A DNA stretch of 64,000 bases, from positions 6,868 to 70,867 of the forward strand of contig CALTUD010000023.1 of NCBI GenBank assembly GCA_943912335.1, in the 5' to 3' direction. Position 1 is the first letter of the stretch. Each line of letters begins with the position of its first letter. Under the pieces are notes generated by a model that saw only the letters and a list, made by a program, of their open reading frames with translations, did not search any database and was not told the DNA's origin. This DNA is from an uncultured Acetobacteraceae bacterium. Lineage in GTDB: Bacteria; Pseudomonadota; Alphaproteobacteria; Acetobacterales; Acetobacteraceae. The position numbers and the translations under genes are program-made. Shown here one piece after another: positions 45,529 through 52,744 of the stretch.

Positions 45529-47142
45529 ATGATCGAAACCGTCGCGACGCCGGGGGCCGGCCCCAGCTCCAACCTGCCGGAATACAGCGTCTCGGAAGTG
45601 TCCGGCGCGGTGAAGCGGGTGCTGGAAACCTCGTTCTCGCGCATCCGGGTGCGCGGCGAGATCACTGAGTTCAAGCGCTACCCGTCCGGGCATCTTTATT
45701 TCTCGCTCAAGGACGAGGGCGGCAAGATCAGCGGCGTGGTCTGGCGCAACAGCGTGGCCAGGCTCGGCCTGCAGCCGGAGAACGGCGTCGAGGTGATCGC
45801 CACCGGCCGGATCTCCTCCTATGGCGAGCGGTCCTCCTACCAGCTGATTGTCGAGCGGATGGATTATGCCGGCGAGGGCGCGCTTCTGGCGCGGATCGAG
45901 CGGCTGCGGCTGAAGCTGGCGGCGGAAGGGCTGTTCGACGCCGAGCGCAAGCGGCGTCTGCCGTTCCTGCCGGCGCTGATCGGGCTGGTGACGTCGCCGC
46001 AGGGCGCGGTGCTGCACGATATCCGCACCACCATCGCCCGCCGCTTCCCCAGGTCTCTGCTGCTCTGGCCGGTGCCGGTGCAGGGCGAAGGGGCTACCGC
46101 GCGCATCGCCGCCGCGATCGAGGGGTTCGACCGGCGCACCGGTCCCGGCACCGGCGTGCCGCGCCCGGATCTGCTGATCGTCGCGCGGGGCGGCGGCAGC
46201 CTGGAGGATCTGGCGGCGTTCAGCGACGAGGCGGTGCTGCGCGCCGCCGCTGCCTGCTCGATCCCGCTGATTTCCGCCGTCGGACACGAGACCGACACCA
46301 CCCTGATCGATTTCGTGTCCGACCGACGCGCGCCCACCCCCACGGCGGCGGCGGAGATCGCCATCCCGGCGCGTCTGGAGTTGCTGGCCGATCTGTCGCA
46401 CCGCGCCGCGCGTCTGGAGGCGGGGCTGGGCCGCGCGCTCGAGGCTGCCCGTGCCCGCTACGGCCGCGCCGCCGCCGCCCTGCCCGATCTGCCGACGCTG
46501 TTGAACCAGATGCGACAGCGCCTGGACGACCGCGCGCACCGGCTGGAGCTGTCCCTGCCCGGCCAGCTCGACGCACGGCGCCGGACTCTGCGCGATCTGG
46601 GCCACCGACTCGATCGGGCGCTGCCGGGTCTGGTCACGCTGCGCCGCGCAGCGCTTCTGGCCGCGGAACGCCATCTGCCCGACCCGCGCCGGCTGATCGA
46701 ACAGCGACGCGCCCGTCTGGCCGATGCCACGCTCATGCTCGATCGCGCCCGCATCACGCCGACGACATCCGGACGTGCCGCACTGGCGGCGCTGGACCGT
46801 CGCCTGCCGGACCCGGAGCGGTTGATCGAGCGCAGCCGCAACCGGTTGGCCTTGTCCGCCAACGGGCTGCAATCCGGTTTGCGTCTGGTGCTGCGCGATG
46901 CCGGGGCACGCGGCAAGGATCAGCGCGCTCGGCTGGCCGTGTTGTCGGCGCAGCTCGAAGCCGTGTCGCCGCTGGCCGTGCTGGCGCGTGGCTACGTGCT
47001 GGTGCGCGACAAGGACGGGCATGCCGTGACCCAGGCCGGCGCGCTTCGTACCGGCGCGCGGCTGGAGCTTCGCTTCGCCGACGGGACGCGCGCGGTGCGG
47101 GTGGAGCCGGATGCGACCGCGCAGGGGGCGTTGGCGCTGTAG
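45529..47142 (+). CDS. xseA: Exodeoxyribonuclease VII large subunit
   Basis: A 537-residue subunit of ExoVII, which trims single-stranded DNA from either end. N-terminal OB domain (YSVSEVSGAVKRVLE, VRGEITEFKRYPSGHLYFSLKDE, ISGVVWR), catalytic middle (IGLVTSPQGAVLHDI, DLLIVARGGGSLEDLAAF, PLISAVGHETDTTLIDFVSDRRAPTPTAAAE), then a long coiled-coil region of Leu/Arg-rich repeats (about 290-470) and the C-terminal ARGYVLVRD segment. The small subunit xseB is at 62.7 kb. Confidence 0.96.
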   Translation: MIETVATPGAGPSSNLPEYSVSEVSGAVKRVLETSFSRIRVRGEITEFKRYPSGHLYFSLKDEGGKISGVVWRNSVARLGLQPENGVEVIATGRISSYGERSSYQLIVERMDYAGEGALLARIERLRLKLAAEGLFDAERKRRLPFLPALIGLVTSPQGAVLHDIRTTIARRFPRSLLLWPVPVQGEGATARIAAAIEGFDRRTGPGTGVPRPDLLIVARGGGSLEDLAAFSDEAVLRAAAACSIPLISAVGHETDTTLIDFVSDRRAPTPTAAAEIAIPARLELLADLSHRAARLEAGLGRALEAARARYGRAAAALPDLPTLLNQMRQRLDDRAHRLELSLPGQLDARRRTLRDLGHRLDRALPGLVTLRRAALLAAERHLPDPRRLIEQRRARLADATLMLDRARITPTTSGRAALAALDRRLPDPERLIERSRNRLALSANGLQSGLRLVLRDAGARGKDQRARLAVLSAQLEAVSPLAVLARGYVLVRDKDGHAVTQAGALRTGARLELRFADGTRAVRVEPDATAQGALAL

Positions 47143-47151
47143 AGGAAGAGC

Positions 47152-47267
47152 CTTCTTTTTCTGGAGAAAAAGAAGCAAAAAGACTTTCGATTGTTTGAGT
47201 CGGAGGAGTTCAGCCTTCCTTATTCAAACAACCAAAAATTCTTTGGTTCTTTCTTTCAAGAAAGAAC
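47152..47267. repeat. Double-hairpin A+T-rich repeat, copy 2 (inverted)
   Basis: A 116-bp copy of the 33919-34033 element in opposite orientation. Hairpins: CTTCTTTTT/AAAAAGAAG (47152-47175) and GTTCTTTCTT/AAGAAAGAAC (47246-47267). Arms match copy 1 closely; the centre (about 47182-47224) differs. It too lies between convergent genes, xseA and the NYN gene. Confidence 0.85.
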
Positions 47268-47306
47268 ACTCTTCTTCCTGGCGCTAGACCGATGGAAATC
47301 ACGTGC

Positions 47307-48098
47307 TCAGTTCAGTTCGCGCACCAGACGCACGAACAGGCCGCGCAGCAACGTCTTCTGGCCGTCGGTGAGTGTCGGCTCGCCGAAGGCGCGTCGACCG
47401 ATGCCGAGCAGCACGCGGTCGTAGTCGCCCGGAACGGTGCTGCTGGTTTCGAACGATTTCTGGAGTTGCGCCAGCGTATCCGGCGGCAGGGCGGACACCA
47501 GCCCGTCGATCTCCGCTTCCAGCTCGGCCGCCTCCGTTTCGGAAAGCGGCTCTTCCTGCGGCTCGGCGGTGCCGATCGCCAGGAAGCGATCCAGAACCGT
47601 CGCGTCCCATTCCGTGGTCGTATCCGCCTCCCGGCGCAGCGACCGGCTCTGGGTCGATCGGGCCGGATGGATGCCGATCAGGTGAACGCGGACGCCGAAT
47701 TGCTGCGCTTGTCCCACACCGAGCTGCAGATCCTCATCGCCCGATAAAAGAACCGCATCCGAAATGGCTCGATTCCGAGACAGTTCGACAAGGTCGTTGA
47801 TGATGCGGGCATCGACGCCCTTCTGCTCGCCCGACATATTGATGCGGCCGAGGCGCAGCTTGATGGAGTCGGTGTCGGCCAGCAGATCGTGCTCGGCGGT
47901 GGGACGGCCGGCCCGTGCGCCGTCGTACCAGTAGATCCGCAGCAGCTCGCGGTTCTTCACGACGGCAAGCGAGGTCAGGCTCTCCTTGATGCCCTCGATG
48001 TCGAGCGACATCAGTTCCCGGCTGACCCAGCGGCCGGATAGAGCCACCGAGCCCTGCGCGAACAGGTAGCCGGCATCGACGAAAACAGCGAAACACAT
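47307..48098 (-). CDS. NYN domain protein (PIN-like RNase fold)
   Basis: A 263-residue protein. NYN core at 1-155: VFVDAGYLF (Asp8), KGVDARIINDLVELS, and AVLLSGDEDLQLGV with acidic residues typical of the PIN-like metal site. The 100-residue C-terminal part (ETEAAELEAEIDGLVSALP, GEPTLTDGQKTLLRGLFVRLVREL) is helical and unassigned. Members are probably RNases (LabA, Limkain groups). Not in an obvious operon; DUF3465-like gene is 95 bp upstream. Confidence 0.86.
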   Translation of the reverse strand: MCFAVFVDAGYLFAQGSVALSGRWVSRELMSLDIEGIKESLTSLAVVKNRELLRIYWYDGARAGRPTAEHDLLADTDSIKLRLGRINMSGEQKGVDARIINDLVELSRNRAISDAVLLSGDEDLQLGVGQAQQFGVRVHLIGIHPARSTQSRSLRREADTTTEWDATVLDRFLAIGTAEPQEEPLSETEAAELEAEIDGLVSALPPDTLAQLQKSFETSSTVPGDYDRVLLGIGRRAFGEPTLTDGQKTLLRGLFVRLVRELN

Positions 48099-48193
48099 GC
48101 GATATCAAACCCTGGGCACCGGAACGACGCTATCACCTCGCCAGACTATGGCGGTTCGACGGCTTTCAGCACGGTTGTAGGACAAAATATACG

Positions 48194-48613
48194 TCAATCG
48201 TAAGTCTTCCCGTCATAGACCACGAAACCGACGGGTTTATGGGTGAAGTGCAGCACGGGCAGGCCGGGGTCGTTCGGTCCCGCGGTCGCCTGGTCGGCAG
48301 GAATGAACATGCCCTGCATCTCCACCTTGCGACCTTCCTCGAACGGAATCTCCTGGCCGATACCGCCTTCGGTGATGCGGATGGCGACGAACACATTGCC
48401 CGCATAGGAGAAGCCGTCCTGGTTCAGGCTGGTCAGCCGGTCGATCCAGAGCTGCTGGTGAGCCGCGCCCTGAATGTCGACCTGCTCGCCGAATAGCTTG
48501 ACGATGTTGGCGCCGACGTGACGCAGCGTCCCGCGGCCGCTGCCGTCGGCATTGCGCAGGATCAGCGACGAGGCTGAGAGAGGAGAAACGGTTTGGGCGA
48601 TCTGGTCGTTCAT
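48194..48613 (-). CDS. DUF3465-like protein
   Basis: A 139-residue protein of OB-like all-beta appearance. Wording AHQQLWIDRL, GNVFVAIRI, GRKVEMQGMFIPAD and VLHFTHKPVGFVVYDGKTYD resembles DUF3465, with the conserved HQ, G-x-F/Y and H-x-TH-x(2)-G-[FW] features. Unlike many family members it has no signal peptide. Function unknown. Divergent from the lipoprotein gene (81 bp between starts). Confidence 0.7.
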   Translation of the reverse strand: MNDQIAQTVSPLSASSLILRNADGSGRGTLRHVGANIVKLFGEQVDIQGAAHQQLWIDRLTSLNQDGFSYAGNVFVAIRITEGGIGQEIPFEEGRKVEMQGMFIPADQATAGPNDPGLPVLHFTHKPVGFVVYDGKTYD

Positions 48614-48694
48614 GCCGGGTTCCCCGATGATTGCGTCGCTGCAACGCCCGGCCCCCGGCAAGCGTTCGCACGCCTGTGATATCGGGAGATCGGC

Positions 48695-49090
48695 ATGGAA
48701 CGGTGGTTGACGGCAGCGCGACGGATCGCACTCTTCGCGCCGGTTCTGGCGATCGCCGGCCTGTTGTCCGCCTGCGACGACGGCGTTCAGCCGCCGCCTG
48801 CGACCAGCGCGGCCGCGACGCCCGCGCAGCCCGCGGCCCCGCCTCCCCCGGGCCCGGCCGCCATGACCGCCAGCGCAGACGCCTCCTCGGCCGGCGTGCT
48901 GCCCAACGACCCGTCCGCTCCTGCCAACACGCCGCTCTGCGGCATCGCGGCGCAGGAAAACAACGCCATGACGCATCAGCTCATGCCGCGCCAGTATGCG
49001 CAGGCGGGCCAATGCACCGCCTATGCGTGCTATGATGTCGCCACGGCCACCTATATCGGTGCGGACGGCTTCCGGCACGTGTGCCGCTGA
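48695..49090 (+). CDS. Small lipoprotein
   Basis: A 131-residue protein with a type II signal: FAPVLAIAGLLSAC, lipobox LSAC with Cys at about 27, next residue Asp, which by the +2 rule of enterics would keep it in the inner membrane. A Pro/Ala linker (30-60) leads to a small domain with four cysteines (PLCGIA, GQCTAYACYD, HVCR), likely two disulfides. No family recognised. First of four rightward envelope genes. Confidence 0.78.
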   Translation: MERWLTAARRIALFAPVLAIAGLLSACDDGVQPPPATSAAATPAQPAAPPPPGPAAMTASADASSAGVLPNDPSAPANTPLCGIAAQENNAMTHQLMPRQYAQAGQCTAYACYDVATATYIGADGFRHVCR

Positions 49091-49107
49091 GAAGCGAAGG
49101 ATCCTTC

Positions 49108-49533
49108 ATGTCCCGTTTGCCCACACCCCGCCTGAACGAATCCGCGGAGGCCCTTCTGGCGCGCCCTGCCTTGTCGGCGCGCGAACGCACCCGGCGCCTC
49201 AACCGGATCAAGAAGCTGGCCTGGCTGCTCGATGCTGCGCTGCGCCTGCCGGGCACGCGGTTCCGCTTCGGCCTTGGCGCCGTGGTCGGCCTCACGCCTG
49301 CGGCGGGCGACGCCGTCACCACGGCGATCTCGCTCTACATCGTCTATGAAGCCTATCGTCTGGGCCTGCCGACGAAGACCATCGTCCGCATGCTCGGCAA
49401 TGTCGGGATCGAAGCCCTGGCCGGTTCCGTTCCCGTGGTCGGCGATGTGTTCGATGCCAGCTTCAAGGCCAACATGCGCAACATCATGCTGATCGACGCG
49501 CACGAGACTGCCAGCCGGAAGGACAAGATCTGA
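49108..49533 (+). CDS. DUF4112 membrane protein
   Basis: A 141-residue DUF4112 protein. Family wording: LAWLLDAALRLPGTRFRFGLGAVVGLTPAAGDAVTT, IVRMLGNVGIEALAGSVPVVGDVFDASFKANMRN. Two hydrophobic hairpins make it an inner-membrane protein. Role unknown. GAAGGA precedes the ATG; its TGA shares one base with the ATG of the next gene (TGATG). Confidence 0.9.
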   Translation: MSRLPTPRLNESAEALLARPALSARERTRRLNRIKKLAWLLDAALRLPGTRFRFGLGAVVGLTPAAGDAVTTAISLYIVYEAYRLGLPTKTIVRMLGNVGIEALAGSVPVVGDVFDASFKANMRNIMLIDAHETASRKDKI

Positions 49534-49838
49534 TGCGCTTTCTCCGGGTCGCCGCCGCGACCGCACTGGTTTTCGCAAGCGCAGGGATCGCCTCGGCCCA
49601 GACCGTGCCCGACCCGGACAAGAGCGCGGTGCCGTCGGAAGGCGCCATCTCGCCGCGCACGCCGGGCGGTAACAGCGCCGGCACGACGCAGCAGAACCAG
49701 GGCCGGATGAACGCCACGGTCGGTGGAATCGACCGCCATCTGCTGCGGCAGGAAAAGGACCGCCCTCGGCTTCCGAACCAGGCGCCGTCGCCGTCGCAGA
49801 CCCTGCCCGGCGGCACCGCGTCGCACCGGCCGCACTGA
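49533..49838 (+). CDS. Small exported protein of unknown function
   Basis: A 101-residue protein with signal peptide (VAAATALVFASAGIASA, cleavage before Gln23) and a polar, disordered-looking mature part rich in Pro, Gly, Thr and Gln; GRMNATVGGIDRHLLRQEKDR is the only structured-looking piece. Translationally coupled to DUF4112 by TGATG. No family recognised. Confidence 0.72.
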   Translation: MRFLRVAAATALVFASAGIASAQTVPDPDKSAVPSEGAISPRTPGGNSAGTTQQNQGRMNATVGGIDRHLLRQEKDRPRLPNQAPSPSQTLPGGTASHRPH

Positions 49839-49850
49839 AGGCTGCGCATC

Positions 49851-50474
49851 TTGGACGGGTTCAAGAAGCTTCTCGGCACCGCCGCGTTCGATTTCGGCGG
49901 CGTCATCGTGTTCTATCTGCTGTTCGCCACCATCGGCCTGCGCGCCGCGATCATCGGCACGCTCGTCTTCGTGCCGCTGGATGCGGCGCGACGACACTGG
50001 CTCGGCATCGGGTTTCCGCGCCTCTACATCCTGAGCACGGCGATGGTGCTGATCTTCGGCTCGATCGACGTGTTCTCGAAGACGCCGTTCATGCTGAAAT
50101 ACGAGGGCTCGGTGACGGAAACCATGGTCGGCATCGCGTTCGCGATCGGCGCGCGTGGCAAGTCGATCATCGAAGAGCTGGTGATGCAGCAGCAGCCGGA
50201 TTTCCGCATCCCGCACCGCCGCCGTTATTTCCAGCTCGTGACGGCGACGTGGTCGCTCTATTTCTTCTGCATGGCCGGGTTCTATCTGTGGGTCGGGCTG
50301 CACAGCACGCTGGAGCATGCGGTGATCATCCGGCAGGTGGCCGGCATCGCTGGATCGATGGCGATGGCGGTGTTCAGCTTCAGCGGCTCGTTCGCCGCCG
50401 GGATCTACAAAGCGCTCGGGCTTCTGCCGCGCGAAGCGGACCCGGACTACGAGGCAGCGACCAACGCTGCCTGA
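49851..50474 (+). CDS. YciB/IspZ-like inner-membrane protein
   Basis: A 207-residue polytopic protein with about six helices. Pattern FDFGGVIVFYLLFATIGLRAA, STAMVLIFGSIDVF, FAIGARGKSIIEELV, FQLVTATWSLYFFCMAGFYLWVGL follows YciB (intracellular septation protein A), which helps envelope synthesis. TTG is the only start that fits, with GAAGG eleven bases ahead. Last gene of the rightward envelope set; a strong terminator follows. Confidence 0.8.
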   Translation: MDGFKKLLGTAAFDFGGVIVFYLLFATIGLRAAIIGTLVFVPLDAARRHWLGIGFPRLYILSTAMVLIFGSIDVFSKTPFMLKYEGSVTETMVGIAFAIGARGKSIIEELVMQQQPDFRIPHRRRYFQLVTATWSLYFFCMAGFYLWVGLHSTLEHAVIIRQVAGIAGSMAMAVFSFSGSFAAGIYKALGLLPREADPDYEAATNAA

Positions 50475-50476
50475 CG

Positions 50477-50528
50477 GAAACGAAAACGGCGGTGCCGGGT
50501 CTTCGCCCGCACCGCCGTTTTCCGTTTC
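50477..50528. terminator. Long bidirectional terminator between YciB-like gene and gcrA
   Basis: Stem AAAACGGCGGTGC/GCACCGCCGTTTT (50483-50521) closed by GGG/CCC around TCTTCG, extended outside by GAAACG/CGTTTC with one bulge. A and T runs on both sides suit termination in both directions between the two convergent genes. Confidence 0.85.
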
Positions 50529-50541
50529 GGTCCGCTCCGCG

Positions 50542-51210
50542 TCAGGCGACGCTGTCGCGACGATCGCGCAGCTTGACGTAGGCCAGAGCAGCATGCTCGG
50601 CGCAGTACGGCTTGCCCGGTGCGGGATCGGCGCCACAGAAATGGAACCCCTTGGTCCCCGGTTCACCCAGGGGCCAGCAGCAGGTGAGGCCGCGACGGCG
50701 CGGCTCGCGCGGTTCAGCCGGACGCGACACGGCGCGCACCGGCTCCGGACGTTGCGCGACGGGCGCCGGCTCCTCGCGCGGCACGGGGGCCACGGCGGGG
50801 TTGGGCATCTCGGGGCGTAGCAGCCGGACGTTGTCCGGTGCCGCGATCTCCACCGGGGCGGGCGCGGGCTGAGACACGACCGGCTCCACGGCCACGGCCG
50901 GCGCCTGAACGGCGATGGGGGCCGGATCCGCGACCGGCACTTCGACCGCGGCGATCTCCGCTGCCGGCGGCGTCATCACCGGGGCCGGCGTGCGCGGCTT
51001 CTCGGCCGCGACGGGACGCTTGGGCTGCGGCGCGGGCTGGCCTGCATCGGTCTTGCGAATCGGCGAGGGGCGCGCGGGCAGGTCGAGCCTGTGCGCCTTG
51101 CCGACCACGGCATTCTTGGTGATCCCCATCCGCCGGCCGATCTCGGCCGTGGACAACCCTTCCTGCCAAAGCGCGCGCAGGCGGGCAATCGACTCGTCGG
51201 TCCACTCCAT
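50542..51210 (-). CDS. gcrA: Cell-cycle regulator GcrA
   Basis: A 222-residue GcrA. N-terminal DNA-binding domain at 1-45 (MEWTDESIARLRALW, GRRMGITKNAVVGKAHRL), a long Pro/Ala/Val-rich linker (about 50-165), and the C-terminal sigma-70-binding part LTCCWPLGEPGTKGFHFCGAD and YCAEHAALAYVK with its cysteines. In Caulobacter GcrA recruits sigma-70 to GANTC sites methylated by CcrM; CcrM is not in this window. GAGGGGG lies before the ATG, partly within a hairpin. Confidence 0.95.
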   Translation of the reverse strand: MEWTDESIARLRALWQEGLSTAEIGRRMGITKNAVVGKAHRLDLPARPSPIRKTDAGQPAPQPKRPVAAEKPRTPAPVMTPPAAEIAAVEVPVADPAPIAVQAPAVAVEPVVSQPAPAPVEIAAPDNVRLLRPEMPNPAVAPVPREEPAPVAQRPEPVRAVSRPAEPREPRRRGLTCCWPLGEPGTKGFHFCGADPAPGKPYCAEHAALAYVKLRDRRDSVA

Positions 51211-51219
51211 CCTGGCCCC

Positions 51220-51236
51220 CTCAACTCTCCGTTGAG
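51220..51236 (-). promoter_or_regulatory. Hairpin over the gcrA ribosome-binding site
   Basis: Six-base arms CTCAAC/GTTGAG around five bases, ten bases before the gcrA ATG. In the mRNA the 3' arm runs straight into GGGG, so the GAGG core of the Shine-Dalgarno is partly paired. Could tune translation. Confidence 0.4.
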
Positions 51237-51359
51237 TGGGAGACTACCCTACAGCTTGGGGTGCCTCAACCGACCGACCACATAATCTTGTGGACAAGGC
51301 GGTGAGCGGAATCACGCGAGCGATGTGGAAAGCCTGTGGATAAGACAGAACCGCCGGAA

Positions 51360-52562
51360 TCAGCGTTTCAGCAGCCTGATCCGCTTGCCGTCGACCCCCA
51401 GCGAGACCTGCCCGTTCTTCAACGCCAGCGCATCCTCGCCGAACACGGTCCGGCGCCAGCCTTCCAGCGCCGGAATGTTCGGCGCGTCCTCGGTCGCCAA
51501 ACGATCGATCTCCTCGGAGGAGGCCAGCAGCTTGGGGGCCACGTCATGCTGCTCGGCCTTCGCCGCCAGCAGCACCTTCAACAAGGACACCAGAGCCGGC
51601 GACGGGCGCGGCCCGTCCTTGCGCGGCGCGGCCGGCAGGGCATCCTCCGGCAAAGCCCGCGCGGTTTCGATCGCTTCCAGCAGGCCGACGCCGCTCTTGC
51701 CCTCGGCGAAACCGCGGCTGACACCGCGCACGGTGGCCAGTGCCTCCGGCCCGTCCGGCATGGTGGCGGCGATCTCCAGCAGGCTTTCGTCCTTCAGAAG
51801 ACGCTGGCGCGGCACGTTGACGCGCTGCGCTTCCCGCTCGCGCCAGGCGGCGATGGCGCGCAGCACGCCCAGCATGCGCCGGTTGCCGGTGCGCGGACGC
51901 AGCCGTTCCCACAGCGTTTCCGGGTCCGGGCGGAACGTGTTCGGGTCGCTCAGGAACGCCATCTCGTGGCCGACCCAGTCGAGACGCCCTTCCCGCTCCA
52001 GACGCTCGCGCAGCTTGCCGTAGACATCGCGCAGATGGGTCACGTCGGCGGCGGCATAGGCGATCTGCGCCGGCGAGAGCGGACGGCGCGACCAGTCGCT
52101 GAAGCGATGCGCCTTGTCGATCTGGCCGCCGGTCAGGGAGGAGACCAGGCTGTCATAGCCGACCTGATCGCCGAACCCGGCCACCATCGCCGCCACCTGG
52201 GTGTCGAACAAAGGCGTCGGCAGGCGGCCGAAACGGTGCAGGAAGATCTCCAGATCCTGACGCGCGGCGTGGAACACCTTCACCACCGCAGGATCGTCCA
52301 GCAGCGGGCCCAGAACCTGGAGGTCGAGACCTTCGGCCTCGGCGTCCACGATCGCGACCTCGCCGGCGCCGGCGAGCTGCACCACGCACAGCTCGGGCCA
52401 GTAGGTGCGTTCGCGCACGAATTCGGTATCGACCGTGACGAACGGTTCCGCCCGCAGGCGCTCCACGCAGGCGGCGAGCGCCTCGGTGGTGGTGATCAGC
52501 ACGGGCTCGGGGAATCGGGCCCCCGCTTGGCGAGAGGCAGGGCGTGACATGTGTTCACGCAT
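51360..52562 (-). CDS. rnd: Ribonuclease D
   Basis: A 400-residue 3'-5' exoribonuclease for tRNA trimming. DEDD catalytic site in VTVDTEFVRERTYWPELCVVQL (Asp, Glu), VKVFHAARQDLEIF (Asp) and AYAAADVTHLRDVY (Tyr, Asp), then two HRDC-type helical domains (NVPRQRLLKDESLLEIA; PSPALVSLLKVLLA). Start at 52562 is preferred as GGGGGAG sits nine bases upstream; 52550 and 52580 are alternatives. 149 bp after (minus-strand sense: before) gcrA, same direction. Confidence 0.95.
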   Translation of the reverse strand: MREHMSRPASRQAGARFPEPVLITTTEALAACVERLRAEPFVTVDTEFVRERTYWPELCVVQLAGAGEVAIVDAEAEGLDLQVLGPLLDDPAVVKVFHAARQDLEIFLHRFGRLPTPLFDTQVAAMVAGFGDQVGYDSLVSSLTGGQIDKAHRFSDWSRRPLSPAQIAYAAADVTHLRDVYGKLRERLEREGRLDWVGHEMAFLSDPNTFRPDPETLWERLRPRTGNRRMLGVLRAIAAWREREAQRVNVPRQRLLKDESLLEIAATMPDGPEALATVRGVSRGFAEGKSGVGLLEAIETARALPEDALPAAPRKDGPRPSPALVSLLKVLLAAKAEQHDVAPKLLASSEEIDRLATEDAPNIPALEGWRRTVFGEDALALKNGQVSLGVDGKRIRLLKR

Positions 52563-52744
52563 ACACGCGCGCTCCCCCATGCGAAAGACGAGATCGCGAG
52601 ACGTCTTGTTCGATCCGCCGCGCCGCGGAGACCTGTCCCGGGCGTCGGGAAGACCTCTTTCTTGACACGGGCCAAACCCGTCGGCTTCCTGCGCCGCCTT
52701 CGCTATCTATAGCTACCTCTTCACCAGTCCCGGATCACCGCGCC

